From positions 28,798,343-28,862,342 of the forward strand of contig NC_092269.1 of the NCBI RefSeq assembly GCF_036320965.1: a stretch of DNA of 64,000 nucleotides, given 5' to 3'. The translations under genes were made by a program, and so were the position numbers. The notes beneath the pieces were generated by a model. The model saw only the letters and a program-made list of their open reading frames with translations. It had not been told where the DNA came from and did not search any database. The DNA is from Panulirus ornatus. Its lineage: Eukaryota > Arthropoda > Malacostraca > Decapoda > Palinuridae. Shown here piece after piece: positions 17,361 to 30,407 of this stretch (the first letter of the stretch is position 1; every line of letters starts with the position of its first letter).

Positions 17361-17633
17361 CTCCTCTTTTCTGAAAACCCATACTAATCTTCACCTTAGC
17401 CTCCACAAGATAATGATCAGACATCCCTCCAGTTGCACCTCTCAGCACATTAACATCCAAAAGTCTCTCTTTCGCACGCCTGTCAATTAACACGTAATCC
17501 AATAACGCTCTCTGGCCATCTCTCCTACTTACATAAGTATACTTATGTATATCTCGCTTTTTAAACCAGGTATTCCCAATCATCAGTCCTTTTTCAGCAC
17601 ATAAATCTACAAGCTCTTCACCATTTCCATTTG
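17356..17633 (-). mobile_element. Inverted 5' segment of the following LINE
   Basis: This 278-bp piece reads on the minus strand from NGNGEELVDLC through LLDYVLID and GGMSDHYLVEAK to QKRGVN. The plus-strand copy that starts at 17634 resumes with VKKVVRVSELGKE, the sequence that directly follows in an unbroken element (compare 63120-63210). Only about 3-5 nt are lost at the switch point. The arrangement is that of a twin-priming inversion. Confidence 0.85.
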
Positions 17634-19985
17634 GGGTGAAGAAGGTGGTGAGAGTGAGTGAGCTTGGGAAGGAGACCTGTGTGGGGAAGTACCAGGAGAG
17701 ACTGTGTACAGAATGGAAAAAGGTGAGAACAATGGAAGTAAGGGGAGTGGGGGAGGAATGGGATGTATTTAGGGAATCAGTGATGGATTGCGCAAAAGAT
17801 GCTTGTGGCATGAGAAGAGTGGGAGGTGGGCTGTTTAGAAAGGGTAGTGAGTGGTGGGATGAAGAAGTAAGAGTATTAGTGAAAGAGAAGAGAGAGGCAT
17901 TTGGACGATTTTTGCAGGGAAAAAATGCAATTGAGTGGGAGAAGTATAAAAGAAAGAGACAGGAGGTCAAGAGAAAGGTGCAAGAGGTGAAAAAAAGGGC
18001 AAATGAGAGTTGGGGTGAGAGACTATCAGTAAATTTTAGGGAGAATAAAAAGATGTTCTGGAAGGAGGTAAATAGGGTGCGTAAGACAAGGGAGCAAATG
18101 GGAACTTCAGTGAAGGGCGTAAATGGGGAGGTGATAACAAGTAGCGGTGATGTGAGAAGGAGATGGAATGAGTATTTTGAAGGTTTGTTGAATGTGTCTG
18201 ATGACAGAGTGGCAGATATAGGGTGTTTTGGTCGAGGTGGTGTGCAAAGTGAGAGGGTTAGGGAAAATGATTTGGTAAACAGAGAAGAGGTAGTAAAAGC
18301 TTTGCGGAAGATGAAAGCCGGCAAGGCAGCAGGTTTGGATGGTATTGCAGTGGAATTTATTAAAAAGGGGGGTGACTGTATTGTTGACTGGTTGGTAAGG
18401 TTATTTAATGTATGTATGACTCATGGTGAGGTGCCTGAGGATTGGCGGAATGCGTGCATAGTGCCATTGTACAAAGGCAAAGGGGATAAGAGTGAGTGCT
18501 CAAATTACAGAGGTATAAGTTTGTTGAGTATTCCTGGTAAATTATATGGGAGGGTATTGATTGAGAGGGTGAAGGCATGTACAGAGCATCAGATTGGGGA
18601 AGAGCAGTGCGGTTTCAGAAGTGGTAGAGGATGTGTGGATCAGGTGTTTGCTTTGAAGAATGTATGTGAGAAATACTTAGAAAAGCAAATGGATTTGTAT
18701 GTAGCATTTATGGATCTGGAGAAGGCATATGATAGAGTTGATAGAGATGCTCTGTGGAAGGTATTAAGAATATATGGTGTGGGAGGCAAGTTGTTAGAAG
18801 CAGTGAAAAGTTTTTATCGAGGATGTAAGGCATGTGTACGTGTAGGAAGAGAGGAAAGTGATTGGTTCTCAGTGAATGTAGGTTTGCGGCAGGGGTGTGT
18901 GATGTCTCCATGGTTGTTTAATTTGTTTATGGATGGGGTTGTTAGGGAGGTAAATGCAAGAGTCCTGGAAAGAGGGGCAAGTATGAAGTCTGTTGGGGAT
19001 GAGAGAGCTTGGGAAGTGAGTCAGTTGTTGTTCGCTGATGATACAGCGCTGGTGGCTGATTCATGTGAGAAACTGCAGAAGCTGGTGACTGAGTTTGGTA
19101 AAGTGTGTGGAAGAAGAAAGTTAAGAGTAAATGTGAATAAGAGCAAGGTTATTAGGTACAGTAGGGGTGAGGGTCAAGTCAATTGGGAGGTGAGTTTGAA
19201 TGGAGAAAAACTGGAGGAAGTGAAGTGTTTTAGATATCTGGGAGTGGATCTGTCAGCGGATGGAACCATGGAAGCGGAAGTGGATCATAGGGTGGGGGAG
19301 GGGGCGAAAATTTTGGGAGCCTTGAAAAATGTGTGGAAGTCGAGAACATTATCTCGGAAAGCAAAAATGGGTATGTTTGAAGGAATAGTGGTTCCAACAA
19401 TGTTGTATGGTTGCGAGGCGTGGGCTATGGATAGAGATGTGCGCAGGAGGATGGATGTGCTGGAAATGAGATGTTTGAGGACAATGTGTGGTGTGAGGTG
19501 GTTTGAGCGAGTGAGTAACGTAAGGGTAAGAGAGATGTGTGGAAATAAAAAGAGCGTGGTTGAGAGAGCAGAAGAGGGTGTTTTGAAATGGTTTGGGCAC
19601 ATGGAGAGAATGAGTGAGGAAAGATTGACCAAGAGGATATATGTGTCGGAGGTGGAGGGAACGAGGAGAAGAGGGAGACCAAATTGGAGGTGGAAAGATG
19701 GAGTGAAAAAGATTTTGTGTGATCGGGGCCTGAACATGCAGGAGGGTGAAAGGAGGGCAAGGAATAGAGTGAATTGGAGCGATGTGGTATACAGGGGTTG
19801 ACGTGCTGTCAGTGGATTGAATCAAGGCATGTGAAGCGTCTGGGGTAAACCATGGAAAGCTGTGTAGGTATGTATATTTGCGTGTGTGGACGTATGTACA
19901 TGTGTATGGGGGGGGGGGTTGGGCCATTTCTTTCGTCTGTTTCCTTGCGCTACCTCGCAAACGCGGGAGACAGCGACAAAGTATA
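17634..19985 (+). mobile_element. RTE-like LINE with intact RT frame
   Basis: An uninterrupted 721-codon frame (17636-19801) runs from the endonuclease/RT linker through the complete RT. Key motifs are GLDGIAVEFIKKGGD, MDLEKAYDRVDRDA, GLRQGCVMSPWLF and LLFADDTALVAD. It ends with the thumb and C-terminal segment RPNWRWKDGVKKIL. It encodes the enzyme for target-primed reverse transcription, but lacks a usable endonuclease because its 5' part is inverted. The 3' UTR is the short form and ends GACAGCGACAAAGTAT plus poly-A and (TA)n. Confidence 0.92.
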
Positions 19986-20494
<509 letters not shown>

Positions 20495-20507
20495 TTGTTT
20501 CCCTCAG

Positions 20508-21350
20508 GTTGTGTGTGCCGTCGACGTGACGCAGCGATCGGGATGTCAACCAGACTGCGCGGGTAAGACACCTGGCGACGCCGTGGCGGACCCTACGGAC
20601 TGCAGACGGTTTTACATCTGCCTGGATGATGGTGCGCCAACGGACAGACCTTTTTCTTGTCCTGACGACGAGAAGTTTGACGTGGTCACCTCAAAGTGCT
20701 CGAGCGATGGAGAGTGCGCCACCGCTTGCCCACTTCTGGCGTGTCACCTGAGCTGCAACGAAGTGCCCGATTTGATCGCTGATCCAAAAGATTGCAATAG
20801 ATTTTATGTCTGTACGGGCGAGAGTACAGAGGGCCCCTTCCAATGCCCACTGGAGGATCCCTTCTTTGACGGAATTGTTTCCGTCTGTGGCAATGATTCC
20901 TCCAAGTGCTGCACAGACTTGTGTTTTTCGTACTGTCTGAACGCTGGCGTAGACATCCCTGACCCCTTGGACTGTACCAGCTTCTATCGCTGCTCGGCAG
21001 TAGGGCCAGTCGGGGAGGATATGCACTTGGCATGTCCCCGGGGAGAGAACTTTGACATCCCGAGGGGGGAATGCGCCTCGGACGCCCCGTGCACCGTACT
21101 GTGTGAGGACATCATGGTTCCCACGAGCACCCTTGTTACGCCCACGCCCAGCTGCCTGGACTCACTCACGTGTGCCGCGCTGGGCTACTTCCCGAAGTGC
21201 AACATCTGCCAGCCGGAGTACTTCTACTGTATGGCCATTGGTCAGCCAGCCCTCCTTCAGCGGTGCACAGAAGAGCTGGTGTTCAATCCACATCCTGATT
21301 ACCCATATTGCGTTCTTCCCCCAAAATGCCCTTACCTCCCAGCCATATGA
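20508..21350 (+). CDS. Gene 3: peritrophin-like chitin-binding protein, main exon
   Basis: This 280-residue exon follows a TTGTTTCCCTCAG acceptor in phase 0. It encodes four CBM14-type domains: [42 protein letters not shown] and a last domain with [16 protein letters not shown] short linker ([13 protein letters not shown]) precedes domain 4. The frame is intact. No matching signal-peptide exon is visible between 8672 and 20507, a region filled with LINE copies. Either exon 1 was lost or displaced, or the exon at 5934 is shared by alternative splicing. Both would be phase-compatible. Confidence 0.88.
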   Translation, partial: VVCAVDVTQRSGCQPDCAGKTPGDAVADPTDCRRFYICLDDGAPTDRPFSCPDDEKFDVVTSKCSSDGECATACPLLACHLSCNEVPDLIADPKDCNRFYVCTGESTEGPFQCPLEDPFFDGIVSVCGNDSSKCCTDLCFSYCLNAGVDIPDPLDCTSFYRCSAVGPVGEDMHLACPRGENFDIPRGECASDAPCTVLCEDIMVPTSTLVTPTPSCLDSLTCAALGYFPKCNICQPEYFYCMAIGQPALLQRCTEELVFNPHPDYPYCVLPPKCPYLPAI

Positions 21351-21924
21351 GGTCACCAAAGGTTAATTACCGACCACCTGCGCTTTCACCAGCTGCCCCC
21401 TCCCTAATCTAAGCTGACCTGGTTCTCTCGTATCAAACTTTCTGAGTTCGGTAGATGCCCCATCACCATCTGAAATCACCAGCTACTCGCATCATCTAAA
21501 CCCTCTGATTGCACTAGATGGCTACATCATTAACCATCTGGCGATATCAGCTGATCTCTATCCACCCAACTAAGCTTACCAGCTGCCCTGTCACCCCACC
21601 CTTCCGAGCTGAATTCAAGTTGTGATGTCTTATGTGATATCTTAACCTCTTACTGATATTGTTCAGCTTCATCCACCTACAGATTCCCACGCACTGGTGA
21701 CAGTGAGCTTGATCAACTGATCCATGTCTCAGGAATAGGTGGATTCCACAATAGGGGAAGACTTGACCTGATTACAACAGAGAAGCTTTCGTTAGGTGTA
21801 CGGATAACGCAGAGGGCGAGCCATGATTAGCGGATAACTGTTATCTATGTACGTCAGATTTGTGTGGGTACAGTCCTCGGGGCGCTACCATCACAGCCAC
21901 CTAGTGATAATCTCTTTTAGAGGG
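21351..21924 (+). other. Gene 3 3' flank and gene 4 upstream region
   Basis: Contains loose copies of the CATCTGA...CACCAGCT motif family near 21465-21560. No clear AATAAA was found after gene 3, which leaves the end of its transcript unknown. The last part is the gene 4 promoter. Confidence 0.5.
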
Positions 21925-21932
21925 TATAAATA
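21925..21932 (+). promoter_or_regulatory. TATA box of gene 4
   Basis: TATAAATA in a GC-rich context, 216 bp before the gene 4 start codon. A transcription start near 21955 is predicted from the usual spacing, giving a leader of about 185 nt. No equally good TATA box is visible upstream of the gene 2 minisatellite. Confidence 0.7.
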
Positions 21933-22140
21933 AGTCGGCCCCTCGTACCGCCAGACACAACCCTCCTGCTTCACTGCCAGTGGGGACCAGAGTCTCTACC
22001 ACTGCCACTGACGGTCAGTTTCTCCCACTACTGGGGTCCTCCTTAGTCACCAGCTCAGTCTTGCCTGACCACCACCATCTGGGTCCTACTGACAACAACC
22101 CTCACCGTCAGCCAACCTCACCTTCTCATCATCTGCCAAC

Positions 22141-22188
22141 ATGAACAACCGCTGCCTCCTTTTCCTCCTCCCCCTCGCTGCCTTGATG
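22141..22188 (+). CDS. Gene 4 exon 1: signal peptide
   Basis: Encodes MNNRCLLFLLPLAALM and ends at a GTGAGG donor, as in gene 2. The leader (ACAACCCTCACCGTCAGCC through the ATG) is nearly identical to that of gene 2. Joined to 28452 in phase 0. Confidence 0.85.
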
Positions 22189-22317
22189 GTGAGGATGACT
22201 GGGAATTGTAGTGTGTTTGGTATGACTTTGGTCGTGTGGGGCTGTAGCCAGTTTGTTACTTGACCTGTCTTTATCTTTAATACAAATACAACTTGATTTT
22301 AGAGTAGCCATGTTATC

Positions 22318-22510
22318 ATAACCTCCGTGGTGAAGCAGTTATCGTCGCTGACCTAGACGAATTCACGGGCCGCCCGAGTGTTGAGAGCATAGGTTCGAAT
22401 CCTGGTTGCGGCAGGCGGTCCACAGTCAATCTAGCTGTTCATTCTCCCCTTGATGTTAGTGGATAATATGGGTACCTGGGTTAAGCTGGGATATATGGTA
22501 TCAATGAGAT
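22318..22510 (+). mobile_element. tRNA-derived SINE
   Basis: A tRNA-like head (CTCCGTGGTGAAGCAG) and a good B box, GGTTCGAATCC, at 22392-22402. The body CAGTCAATCTAGCTGTTCAT and GGGTACCTGGGTTAAGCTGGG is shared with the copy at 29818. Confidence 0.75.
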
Positions 22511-22558
22511 GGCTTTGATTAGGGTATTTAGTTGTCAGAACTGTCTCAGCCAACATAA

Positions 22559-22573
22559 ACACACACACATACA

Positions 22574-22606
<33 letters not shown>
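22559..22606. repeat. (CA)n microsatellite
   Basis: CA repeats with two TA interruptions in the gene 4 intron. Confidence 0.95.
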
Positions 22607-22607
<1 letters not shown>

Positions 22608-22749
22608 TCCTTGATGCAGACTGCACCCTCACTGGAAACCACTCACACCCCTCCTCTCTTACTCGCACACATGTGTGATTCTCTCGGCAATAACTGCTCA
22701 CTGTATTAAGAAACATATCCAAGTATGCCATACATTTGTAAAATGCTCA

Positions 22750-23105
22750 GTAGAGTATATCAATTCAGCGTATCATATGGTTTCTCCTGATCCATATGAA
22801 TATGCCACATACAATTAACCTCTTCTCCAAGTAGTTCTCATAGATTTTCTTCAGAGCAAACTTCCGGTTCACACATCCTCTAGCCGTCCTGACACCACAC
22901 TGCTCCTTCCAAGTCAGCTGTTCCGTTCATGCCACCCACCCACTCTATCGTCACGCTGTCTCATACACTTTAACAGGTCTTCTCAACAGACCCATGCCTC
23001 TGTATTTCGAATATTCATTTCTGTTCCTCTTGGCTTCGTACATGCATTCCTCCAGTCTTCAGCCACAGAATTGATAAACAACCTGACAGACCAATTATGA
23101 AAATC
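22750..23105 (-). mobile_element. Ancient RTE-like LINE remnant
   Basis: The minus strand keeps the order of the young RT sequence: gap-filled matches to the segments around AYDRVD, QCGFRSGRGCVDQVFALK and NYRGISLLSIPGK. Many substitutions and indels are present and no open frame survives. It lies antisense to the young copy that begins at 23205. Confidence 0.6.
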
Positions 23106-23118
23106 GTCCTCCCTATTC

Positions 23119-23204
23119 TTAGGATATATATAGGATATATAGGATATATATAGGATATATATAGGATATATAGGATATATATAGGATATATATAGGATAT
23201 ATAG
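23119..23204. repeat. (AGGATATAT)n-type tandem repeat
   Basis: Alternating 10- and 12-bp units of GGATATATA run directly into the 5'-truncated LINE copy. Confidence 0.9.
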
Positions 23205-24874
23205 GCAGCAGGTTTGGATGGTATTGCAGTGGAATTTATTAAAAAAGGGGGTGACTGTATTGTTGACTGGTTGGTAAGGTTATTTAATGTATGTATGACT
23301 CATGGTGAGGTGCCTGAGGATTGGCGGAATGCGTGCATAGTGCCATTGTACAAAGGCAAAGGGGATAAGAGTGAGTGCTCAAATTACAGAGGTATAAGTT
23401 TGTTGAGTATTCCTGGTAAATTATATGGGAGGGTATTGATTGAGAGGGTGAAGGCAGGTACAGAGCATCAGATTGGGGAAGAGCAGTGTGGTTTCAGAAG
23501 TGGTAGAGGATGTGTGGATCAGGTGTTTGCTTTGAAGAATGTATGTGAGAAATACTTAGAAAAGCAAATGGATTTGTATGTAGCATTTATGGATCTGGAG
23601 AAGGCATATGATAGAGTTGATAGAGATGCTCTGTGGAAGGTATTAAGAATATATGGTGTGGGAGGCAAGTTGTTAGAAGCAGTGAAAAGTTTTTATCGAG
23701 GATGTAAGGCATGTGTACGTGTAGGAAGAGAGGAAAGTGATTGGTTCTCAGTGAATGTAGGTTTGCGGCAGGGGTGTGTGATGTCTCCATGGTTGTTTAA
23801 TTTGTTTATGGATGGGGTTGTTAGGGAGGTAAATGCAAGAGTCTTGGAAAGAGGGGCAAGTATGAAGTCTGTTGGGGATGAGAGAGCTTGGGAAGTGAGT
23901 CAGTTGTTGTTCGCTGATGATACAGCGCTGGTGGCGGATTCATGTGAGAAACTGCAGAAGCTGGTGACGGAGTTTGGTAAAGTGTGTGGAAGAAGAAAGT
24001 TAAGAGTAAATGTGAATAAGAGCAAGGTTATTAGGTACAGTAGGGTTGAGGGTCAAGTCAATTGGGAGGTGAGTTTGAATGGAGAAAAACTGGAGGAAGT
24101 GAAGTGTTTTAGATATCTGGGAGTGGATCTGTCAGCGGATGGAACCATGGAAGCGGAAGTGGATCATAGGGTGGGGGAGGGGGCGAAAATTTTGGGAGCC
24201 TTGAAAAATGTGTGGAAGTCGAGAACATTATCTCGGAAAGCAAAAATGGGTATGTTTGAAGGAATAGTGGTTCCAACAATGTTGTATGGTTGCGAGGCGT
24301 GGGCTATGGATAGAGTTGTGCGCAGGAGGATGGATGTGCTGGAAATGAGATGTTTGAGGACAATGTGTGGTGTGAGGTGGTTTGATCGAGTAAGTAACGT
24401 AAGGGTAAGAGAGATGTGTGGAAATAAAAAGAGCGTGGTTGAGAGAGCAGAAGAGGGTGTTTTGAAATGGTTTGGGCACATGGAGAGAATGAGTGAGGAA
24501 AGATTGACCAAGAGGATATATGTGTCGGAGGTGGAGGGAACGAGGAGAAGAGGGAGACCAAATTGGAGGTGGAAAGATGGAGTGAAAAGGATTTTGTGTG
24601 ATCGGGGCCTGAACATGCAGGAGGGTGAAAGGAGGGCAAGGAATAGAGTGAATTGGAGCGATGTGGTATACAGGGGTTGACGTGCTGTCAGTGGATTGAA
24701 TCAAGGCATGTGAAGCGTCTGGGGTAAACCATGGAAAGCTGTGTAGGTATGTATATTTGCGTGTGTGGACGTATGTATATACATGTGTATGGGGGGGGGG
24801 GCCATTTCTTTCGTCTGTTTCCTTGCGCTACCTCGCAAACGCGGGAGACAGCGACAAAGTATAATAAATAAATA

Positions 24875-24880
<6 letters not shown>
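23205..24880 (+). mobile_element. RTE-like LINE with intact RT frame, 5'-truncated
   Basis: A 488-codon frame (23214-24680) begins at GLDGIAVEF and runs without interruption through LLFADDTALVAD to RPNWRWKDGVKRIL. The protein is almost identical to that at 17636. The 3' UTR is the short form, ending in GACAGCGACAAAGTATAATA, TAAA and (TA)n. No endonuclease remains. Confidence 0.92.
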
Positions 24881-24919
<39 letters not shown>

Positions 24920-24922
<3 letters not shown>

Positions 24923-25154
24923 CCCTGGGGATAGGGGATTAAGAATACTTCCCACGTATTCCCTGCGTGTCGTAGAAGGCGACTAAAAGGGGAGGGAGCG
25001 GGGGGGCTGGAAATCCTCCCCTCTTCTTTTTTTTTTTTTTTTCCAAAAGAAGGAACAGAGGGGGCCAGGTGAGGATATTCCAAAAAAGGCCCAGTCCTCT
25101 GTTCTTAACGCTACCTCGCTAACGCGGGAAATGGCGAATGGTTTAAAAAAAAAG

Positions 25155-25160
<6 letters not shown>
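24920..25160 (+). mobile_element. Short LINE-derived element (copy S2)
   Basis: Same structure as S1: ATCCCTGGGGATAGGGG start, TCGTAGAAGGCGACTAAAAG, a G-rich block, a T-run and the CTACCTCGCTAACGCGGGAA end. Flanked by (TA)n on both sides. Confidence 0.9.

Positions 25161-25218
<58 letters not shown>
25161..25218. repeat. (AT)n between S2 and a minus-strand LINE
   Basis: About 29 AT units; the poly-A of one element and the poly-T of the other face each other across it. Confidence 0.95.
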
Positions 25219-25235
<17 letters not shown>

Positions 25236-25940
25236 TTATTTTTTTTTGCTTTGTCGCTGTCTCCCGCGTTTGCGAGGTAGCGCAAGGAAGCAGACGAAAG
25301 AAATGGCCCAACCAACCCCCATACACATGTATATACATACGTCCACACACGCAAATATACATACCTACACAGCTTTCCATGGTTTACCCCAGACGCTTCA
25401 CATGCCCTGATTCAATCCACTGACAGCACGTCAACCCCGGTATACCACATCGATCCAATTCACTCTATTCTTTGCCCGCCTTTCACCCTCCTGCATGTTC
25501 AGGCCCCGATCACTCAAAATCTTTTTCACTCCATCTTTCCACCTCCAATTTGGTCTCCCACTTCTCCTCGTTCCCTCCACCTCCGACACATATCCTCTTG
25601 GTCAATCTTTCCTCACTCATTCTCTCCATGTGCCCAAACCATTTCAAAACACCCTCTTCTGCTCTCTCAACCACGCTCTTTTTATTTCCACACATCTCTC
25701 TTACCCTTACATTACTTACTCGATCAAACGACCTCACACCACACATTGTCCTCAAACGTCTCATTTCCAGCACATCCACCCTCCTGCGCACAACTCTATC
25801 CATAGCCCACGCCTCGCAACCATACAACATTGTTGGAACCACTATTCCTTCAAATATACCCATTTTTGCTTTCCGAGATAATGTTCTCGACTTCCACACA
25901 TTCTTCAAGACTCCCAGGATTTTCGCCCCCTCCCCCACCC
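25219..25940 (-). mobile_element. RTE-like LINE fragment, minus strand
   Basis: The 3' UTR and C-terminal RT region (minus-strand frame 25510-25959). It is 5'-truncated exactly where the left arm of the palindromic SINE pair begins (25941). Confidence 0.88.
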
Positions 25941-26249
25941 CTGTGTGAGAGGCAGGCATGCTAACCGCTAGGCTATGGGACTGTATTATAGGTTATAGTT
26001 AGGTTCGGTAAAACGCTATCAGCTGGCTGTGTGCGTCTGTCCGGAAATAACCGATATAGACCCCGTTGCTCACCATTGTGAGACGAAGGGTATTCGAGTA
26101 CTTAGTATTTCGAATAGTTGTTTCCTATTATACAGTCCCATAGCCTAGCGGTTAGCATGCCTGCCTCTCACACAGGGGTCCCGGGTTCGATCCTGGCTGT
26201 TAGAGGTTTGTATGTTCTATGAAGGTGCGCGTTCATATGCACTTTATTC
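25941..26249. mobile_element. Palindromic tRNA-like SINE pair 1
   Basis: The left arm 25941-25992 and right arm 26124-26175 are inverted and almost perfectly complementary, around a 131-bp spacer. The right copy shows CCATAGCCTAGCGGTTAGCA (A-box region) and GGTTCGATCC (B box, 26184-26193). The look is that of a tRNA-Glu(CTC)-like sequence. Its tail TTTGTATGTTCTATGAAGGT is shared with the pairs at 32588 and, in part, at 61919, and it ends in (TA)n. Confidence 0.75.
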
Positions 26250-26270
26250 GTATATATATATATATATATA

Positions 26271-27446
<1,176 letters not shown>

Positions 27447-27508
<62 letters not shown>
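27447..27508. repeat. (TA)n at the centre of a tail-to-tail LINE palindrome
   Basis: Separates two inverted LINE 3' ends with identical poly-A variants. Confidence 0.95.
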
Positions 27509-27511
<3 letters not shown>

Positions 27512-27608
27512 TTTTCTTTTTTTTTTTTTTGCTTTGTCGCTGTCTCCCGCGTTTGCGAGGTAGCGCAAGGAAACAGACGAAAGAAATGGCCCAACCCACC
27601 CCCATACA
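27509..27608 (-). mobile_element. LINE 3'-end fragment, minus strand
   Basis: About 100 bp that mirror 27346-27446, including the unusual tail interruption (CATTTTTC then poly-T). It stops abruptly at CCCCCATACAG. Confidence 0.88.
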
Positions 27609-27953
27609 GATGAGTGTTGGGAAACTGATAAGCTTTGAAACACTTTACCTCCTTCTTCTGGTACCTAACATCTCATTCCAATTTCAAAAAGCAAACTTCC
27701 TCAGACACTCTTAGGCTATAGATTTCTTTGTGTTTTCCATTTCTTTATTTCTTCCCTTCTCATATTAAGTTTGGTTTAGAAGGGAAAAATCTGTCTACGT
27801 TTTGGATCCATAGACGTAATAGTTGATCTGTTTAACAGAAGCTAAATCTTTGCTACGATTGTTCCGTTATGTCGGAAGACGAATGCTTGTCACAGTTTGT
27901 CGTGTTGTGTGGGAATGAGATCTATGTCACAGTTGTCCTGTTGTGTAGGACGT
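27609..27953. other. Unassigned intron sequence
   Basis: Unique-looking A/T-rich sequence with no open frame or repeat recognised. The stretch around 27850-27950 holds two loose copies of a TGTCACAGTT...GTTGTGTGGGA-type segment. Confidence 0.4.
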
Positions 27954-28433
<480 letters not shown>

Positions 28434-28451
28434 GTGGCTCTGTTCCCTCAG

Positions 28452-29315
28452 GCTTTGGGTGTCTCCGGGATGCTTCGCGAGGGTTGTGATCCAGCGGACT
28501 GTTCGGGTAAGAACCCTGGCGACATGGTGGCAGACCCCATGAACTGCACACAGTTTTACTTCTGCCTAGATGATGGTGTTGTCTTGGACAAGCCTTATCC
28601 CTGTCCTGACGCCGGCGGGTTTGATCCAAACGCCGGAGTCTGCACTGACAACACAACCTGTGCTGCTCCCTGTCAACCCAGCTGCAAGATGACCTGCTCA
28701 GGAACTCCTTTAGAAAAGATCGGCGACCCAAAAGACTGCAATAAATACTACGTTTGCGCGGGGGAAGATGCAGTGGGCCCCTTCCCATGCCCAGCCGAGA
28801 AGCCTTACTTTGACGGAACCGAGTGCGGTGGCGATTTCTCTAAATGCTGTGAGATCATCTGTGTTCCCTACTGTCCTGCAGACGCTGGAGATGTCCCTGA
28901 CCCTTTGGACTGTACGAGATACTATGAGTGTACGGCGGCGGGACTCATAGCAGACGATGCCGGCCACAAGTCTTGTCCAGCTGGGGAGAACTTTGACATA
29001 CCGACCGGTAAGTGCACCGCTGACGCCCCGTGTAAGACGCTGTGTGGTGGGGCCGAGGGAACCACAGAACCTGTCGATGGTAGCGTGTCAGTGACAGGCA
29101 TCACACCCACCTCCGGCTGCCTGGCCTCACTCACCTGCACCGAGCTTGGCTACTTCCCGAAGTGTACCACCTGCCAGCAGGAGTACTTCCACTGTACGGC
29201 CGTTGGTCAGCCAGCTGCGACTGGAAAGTGCTCAGGAACCCTGGTGTTCAACCCTGACCCGGACTTCCCATACTGCGTTCTTCCCAGCAACTGTCCCTAC
29301 CACCCGCCCATCTGA
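28452..29315 (+). CDS. Gene 4 exon 2: peritrophin-like chitin-binding protein
   Basis: Joined to exon 1 (22141-22188) in phase 0 after a CTGTTCCCTCAG acceptor, giving a 303-residue precursor. Four CBM14-type domains show [45 protein letters not shown] and [16 protein letters not shown] linker ([20 protein letters not shown]) precedes the last domain. The frame is intact and closest to gene 2 in the last domain ([11 protein letters not shown] is shared). The protein probably acts outside the cell on chitin. The reading frame upstream into the TA array is not coding. Confidence 0.92.
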   Translation, partial: ALGVSGMLREGCDPADCSGKNPGDMVADPMNCTQFYFCLDDGVVLDKPYPCPDAGGFDPNAGVCTDNTTCAAPCQPSCKMTCSGTPLEKIGDPKDCNKYYVCAGEDAVGPFPCPAEKPYFDGTECGGDFSKCCEIICVPYCPADAGDVPDPLDCTRYYECTAAGLIADDAGHKSCPAGENFDIPTGKCTADAPCKTLCGGAEGTTEPVDGSVSVTGITPTSGCLASLTCTELGYFPKCTTCQQEYFHCTAVGQPAATGKCSGTLVFNPDPDFPYCVLPSNCPYHPPI

Positions 29316-29727
29316 GCTCACCAGCTGACCCCACCACCACCGCCAGTCACCCACCTGAGAATCATCAAATGCTCCACAACTATTCAATCGGGGCTCATCC
29401 AGTTGGTTCTCCTAATACATCCATCTGAGCTCACCATCTGACTTTGACACCCACCAATCACAGCTACAGCCGGCCTTCCTCATCTCACCAGCTGCTTCAC
29501 CCTTCACAGTTCACCAGCTGTTGTCACAAGACACCCTTTTGAGGTCACCAGCTGCACCCCTACAAGCCAGCGTTCTCGGGTCACCAGCAGTCACCACAAC
29601 CCACAACTCTTCTCAACCCACAAGCTGTTCCCACAACCCATCTCTCTAAGGCCACCAGCTGTTCTAACTCTTAAGGGCACATCATATCCTGATACTCATT
29701 TTAAGACGAAGTTTACTAGATATAGAG

Positions 29728-29731
<4 letters not shown>
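29316..29731 (+). other. Gene 4 3' flank
   Basis: Many loose repeats of TGAGCTCACCAGCTG and CACCAGCTGTT (29313, 29430, 29510, 29545, 29655), the same motif family that follows genes 1-3. No clear AATAAA is seen. Confidence 0.6.

Positions 29732-29808
<77 letters not shown>
29732..29808. repeat. (CA)n microsatellite
   Basis: About 38 CA units just before a SINE. Confidence 0.97.
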
Positions 29809-29817
29809 GCACACACA

Positions 29818-29942
29818 AGGATCTCCGTGGTGTAGTGGGATGAAACCCATTTAGGTTCGGATCCTCGCCGTGGTAGCCAGTCCAAAGTCCACCCAGCTGT
29901 TCATCCCCAAGCTAGTCCATAAAAAAGCTACCTGGCATAAGC

Positions 29943-29943
<1 letters not shown>
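29818..29943 (+). mobile_element. tRNA-derived SINE with (TG)n tail
   Basis: A box TGGTGTAGTGG (29828-29838) and B box GGTTCGGATCC (29854-29864). The body has CACCCAGCTGTTCATCCCC and AGCTACCTGGCATAAGCCAG. It ends in (TG)n to 30008. Same family as 22318. Confidence 0.8.
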
Positions 29944-30003
<60 letters not shown>

Positions 30004-30008
30004 TGTTT
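29944..30008. repeat. (TG)n microsatellite
   Basis: Follows the SINE directly and looks like its 3' tail. Confidence 0.95.
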
Positions 30009-30407
30009 ATACATTCGGGTAACACATGGTATATACTTACAAGGTTGAGAGTGTAAAACTCTCTCACCGTTAGCACACAAAGAGTAATCAAATAGTTATT
30101 ACAGACACACACCCACATTGATTTCAGTTCATTGCCTCATTAATGTATGCACTGACCCATATTTACTTCATTGCCTTATTAATGTCTGCACAGATAGTAG
30201 AGAGAAATGATTTCTATCTCGTGTAACTAGATCCCCGTTTCCAACGGTCGCTGATCAACAGATGAATCAATTACAATTATGATTTGTTTATCATTTGTTT
30301 ATTATTCATTTCCTTTACTGGATCCCCGGACCTCCATACAACGGCTGCCAACCTCAGTCTACTCTCCTAACTTACTCATAAGCTATCTTACCCTCTGTCT
30401 TCCTCCC
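30009..30407. other. Unassigned sequence
   Basis: No gene recognised. An imperfect direct repeat (CATTGCCTCATTAATGT and CATTGCCTTATTAATGT, near 30130 and 30170) is present. Confidence 0.4.

Noticed and set aside
19285..19960. Antisense frames such as those starting [11 protein letters not shown] or [11 protein letters not shown]
   Set aside because: They recur opposite every LINE copy and are shadows of the RT frame.
26124..26200. Functional tRNA gene
   Set aside because: A and B boxes are present, but the sequence does not fold into a full cloverleaf with matching acceptor stem, and it continues into a SINE tail.
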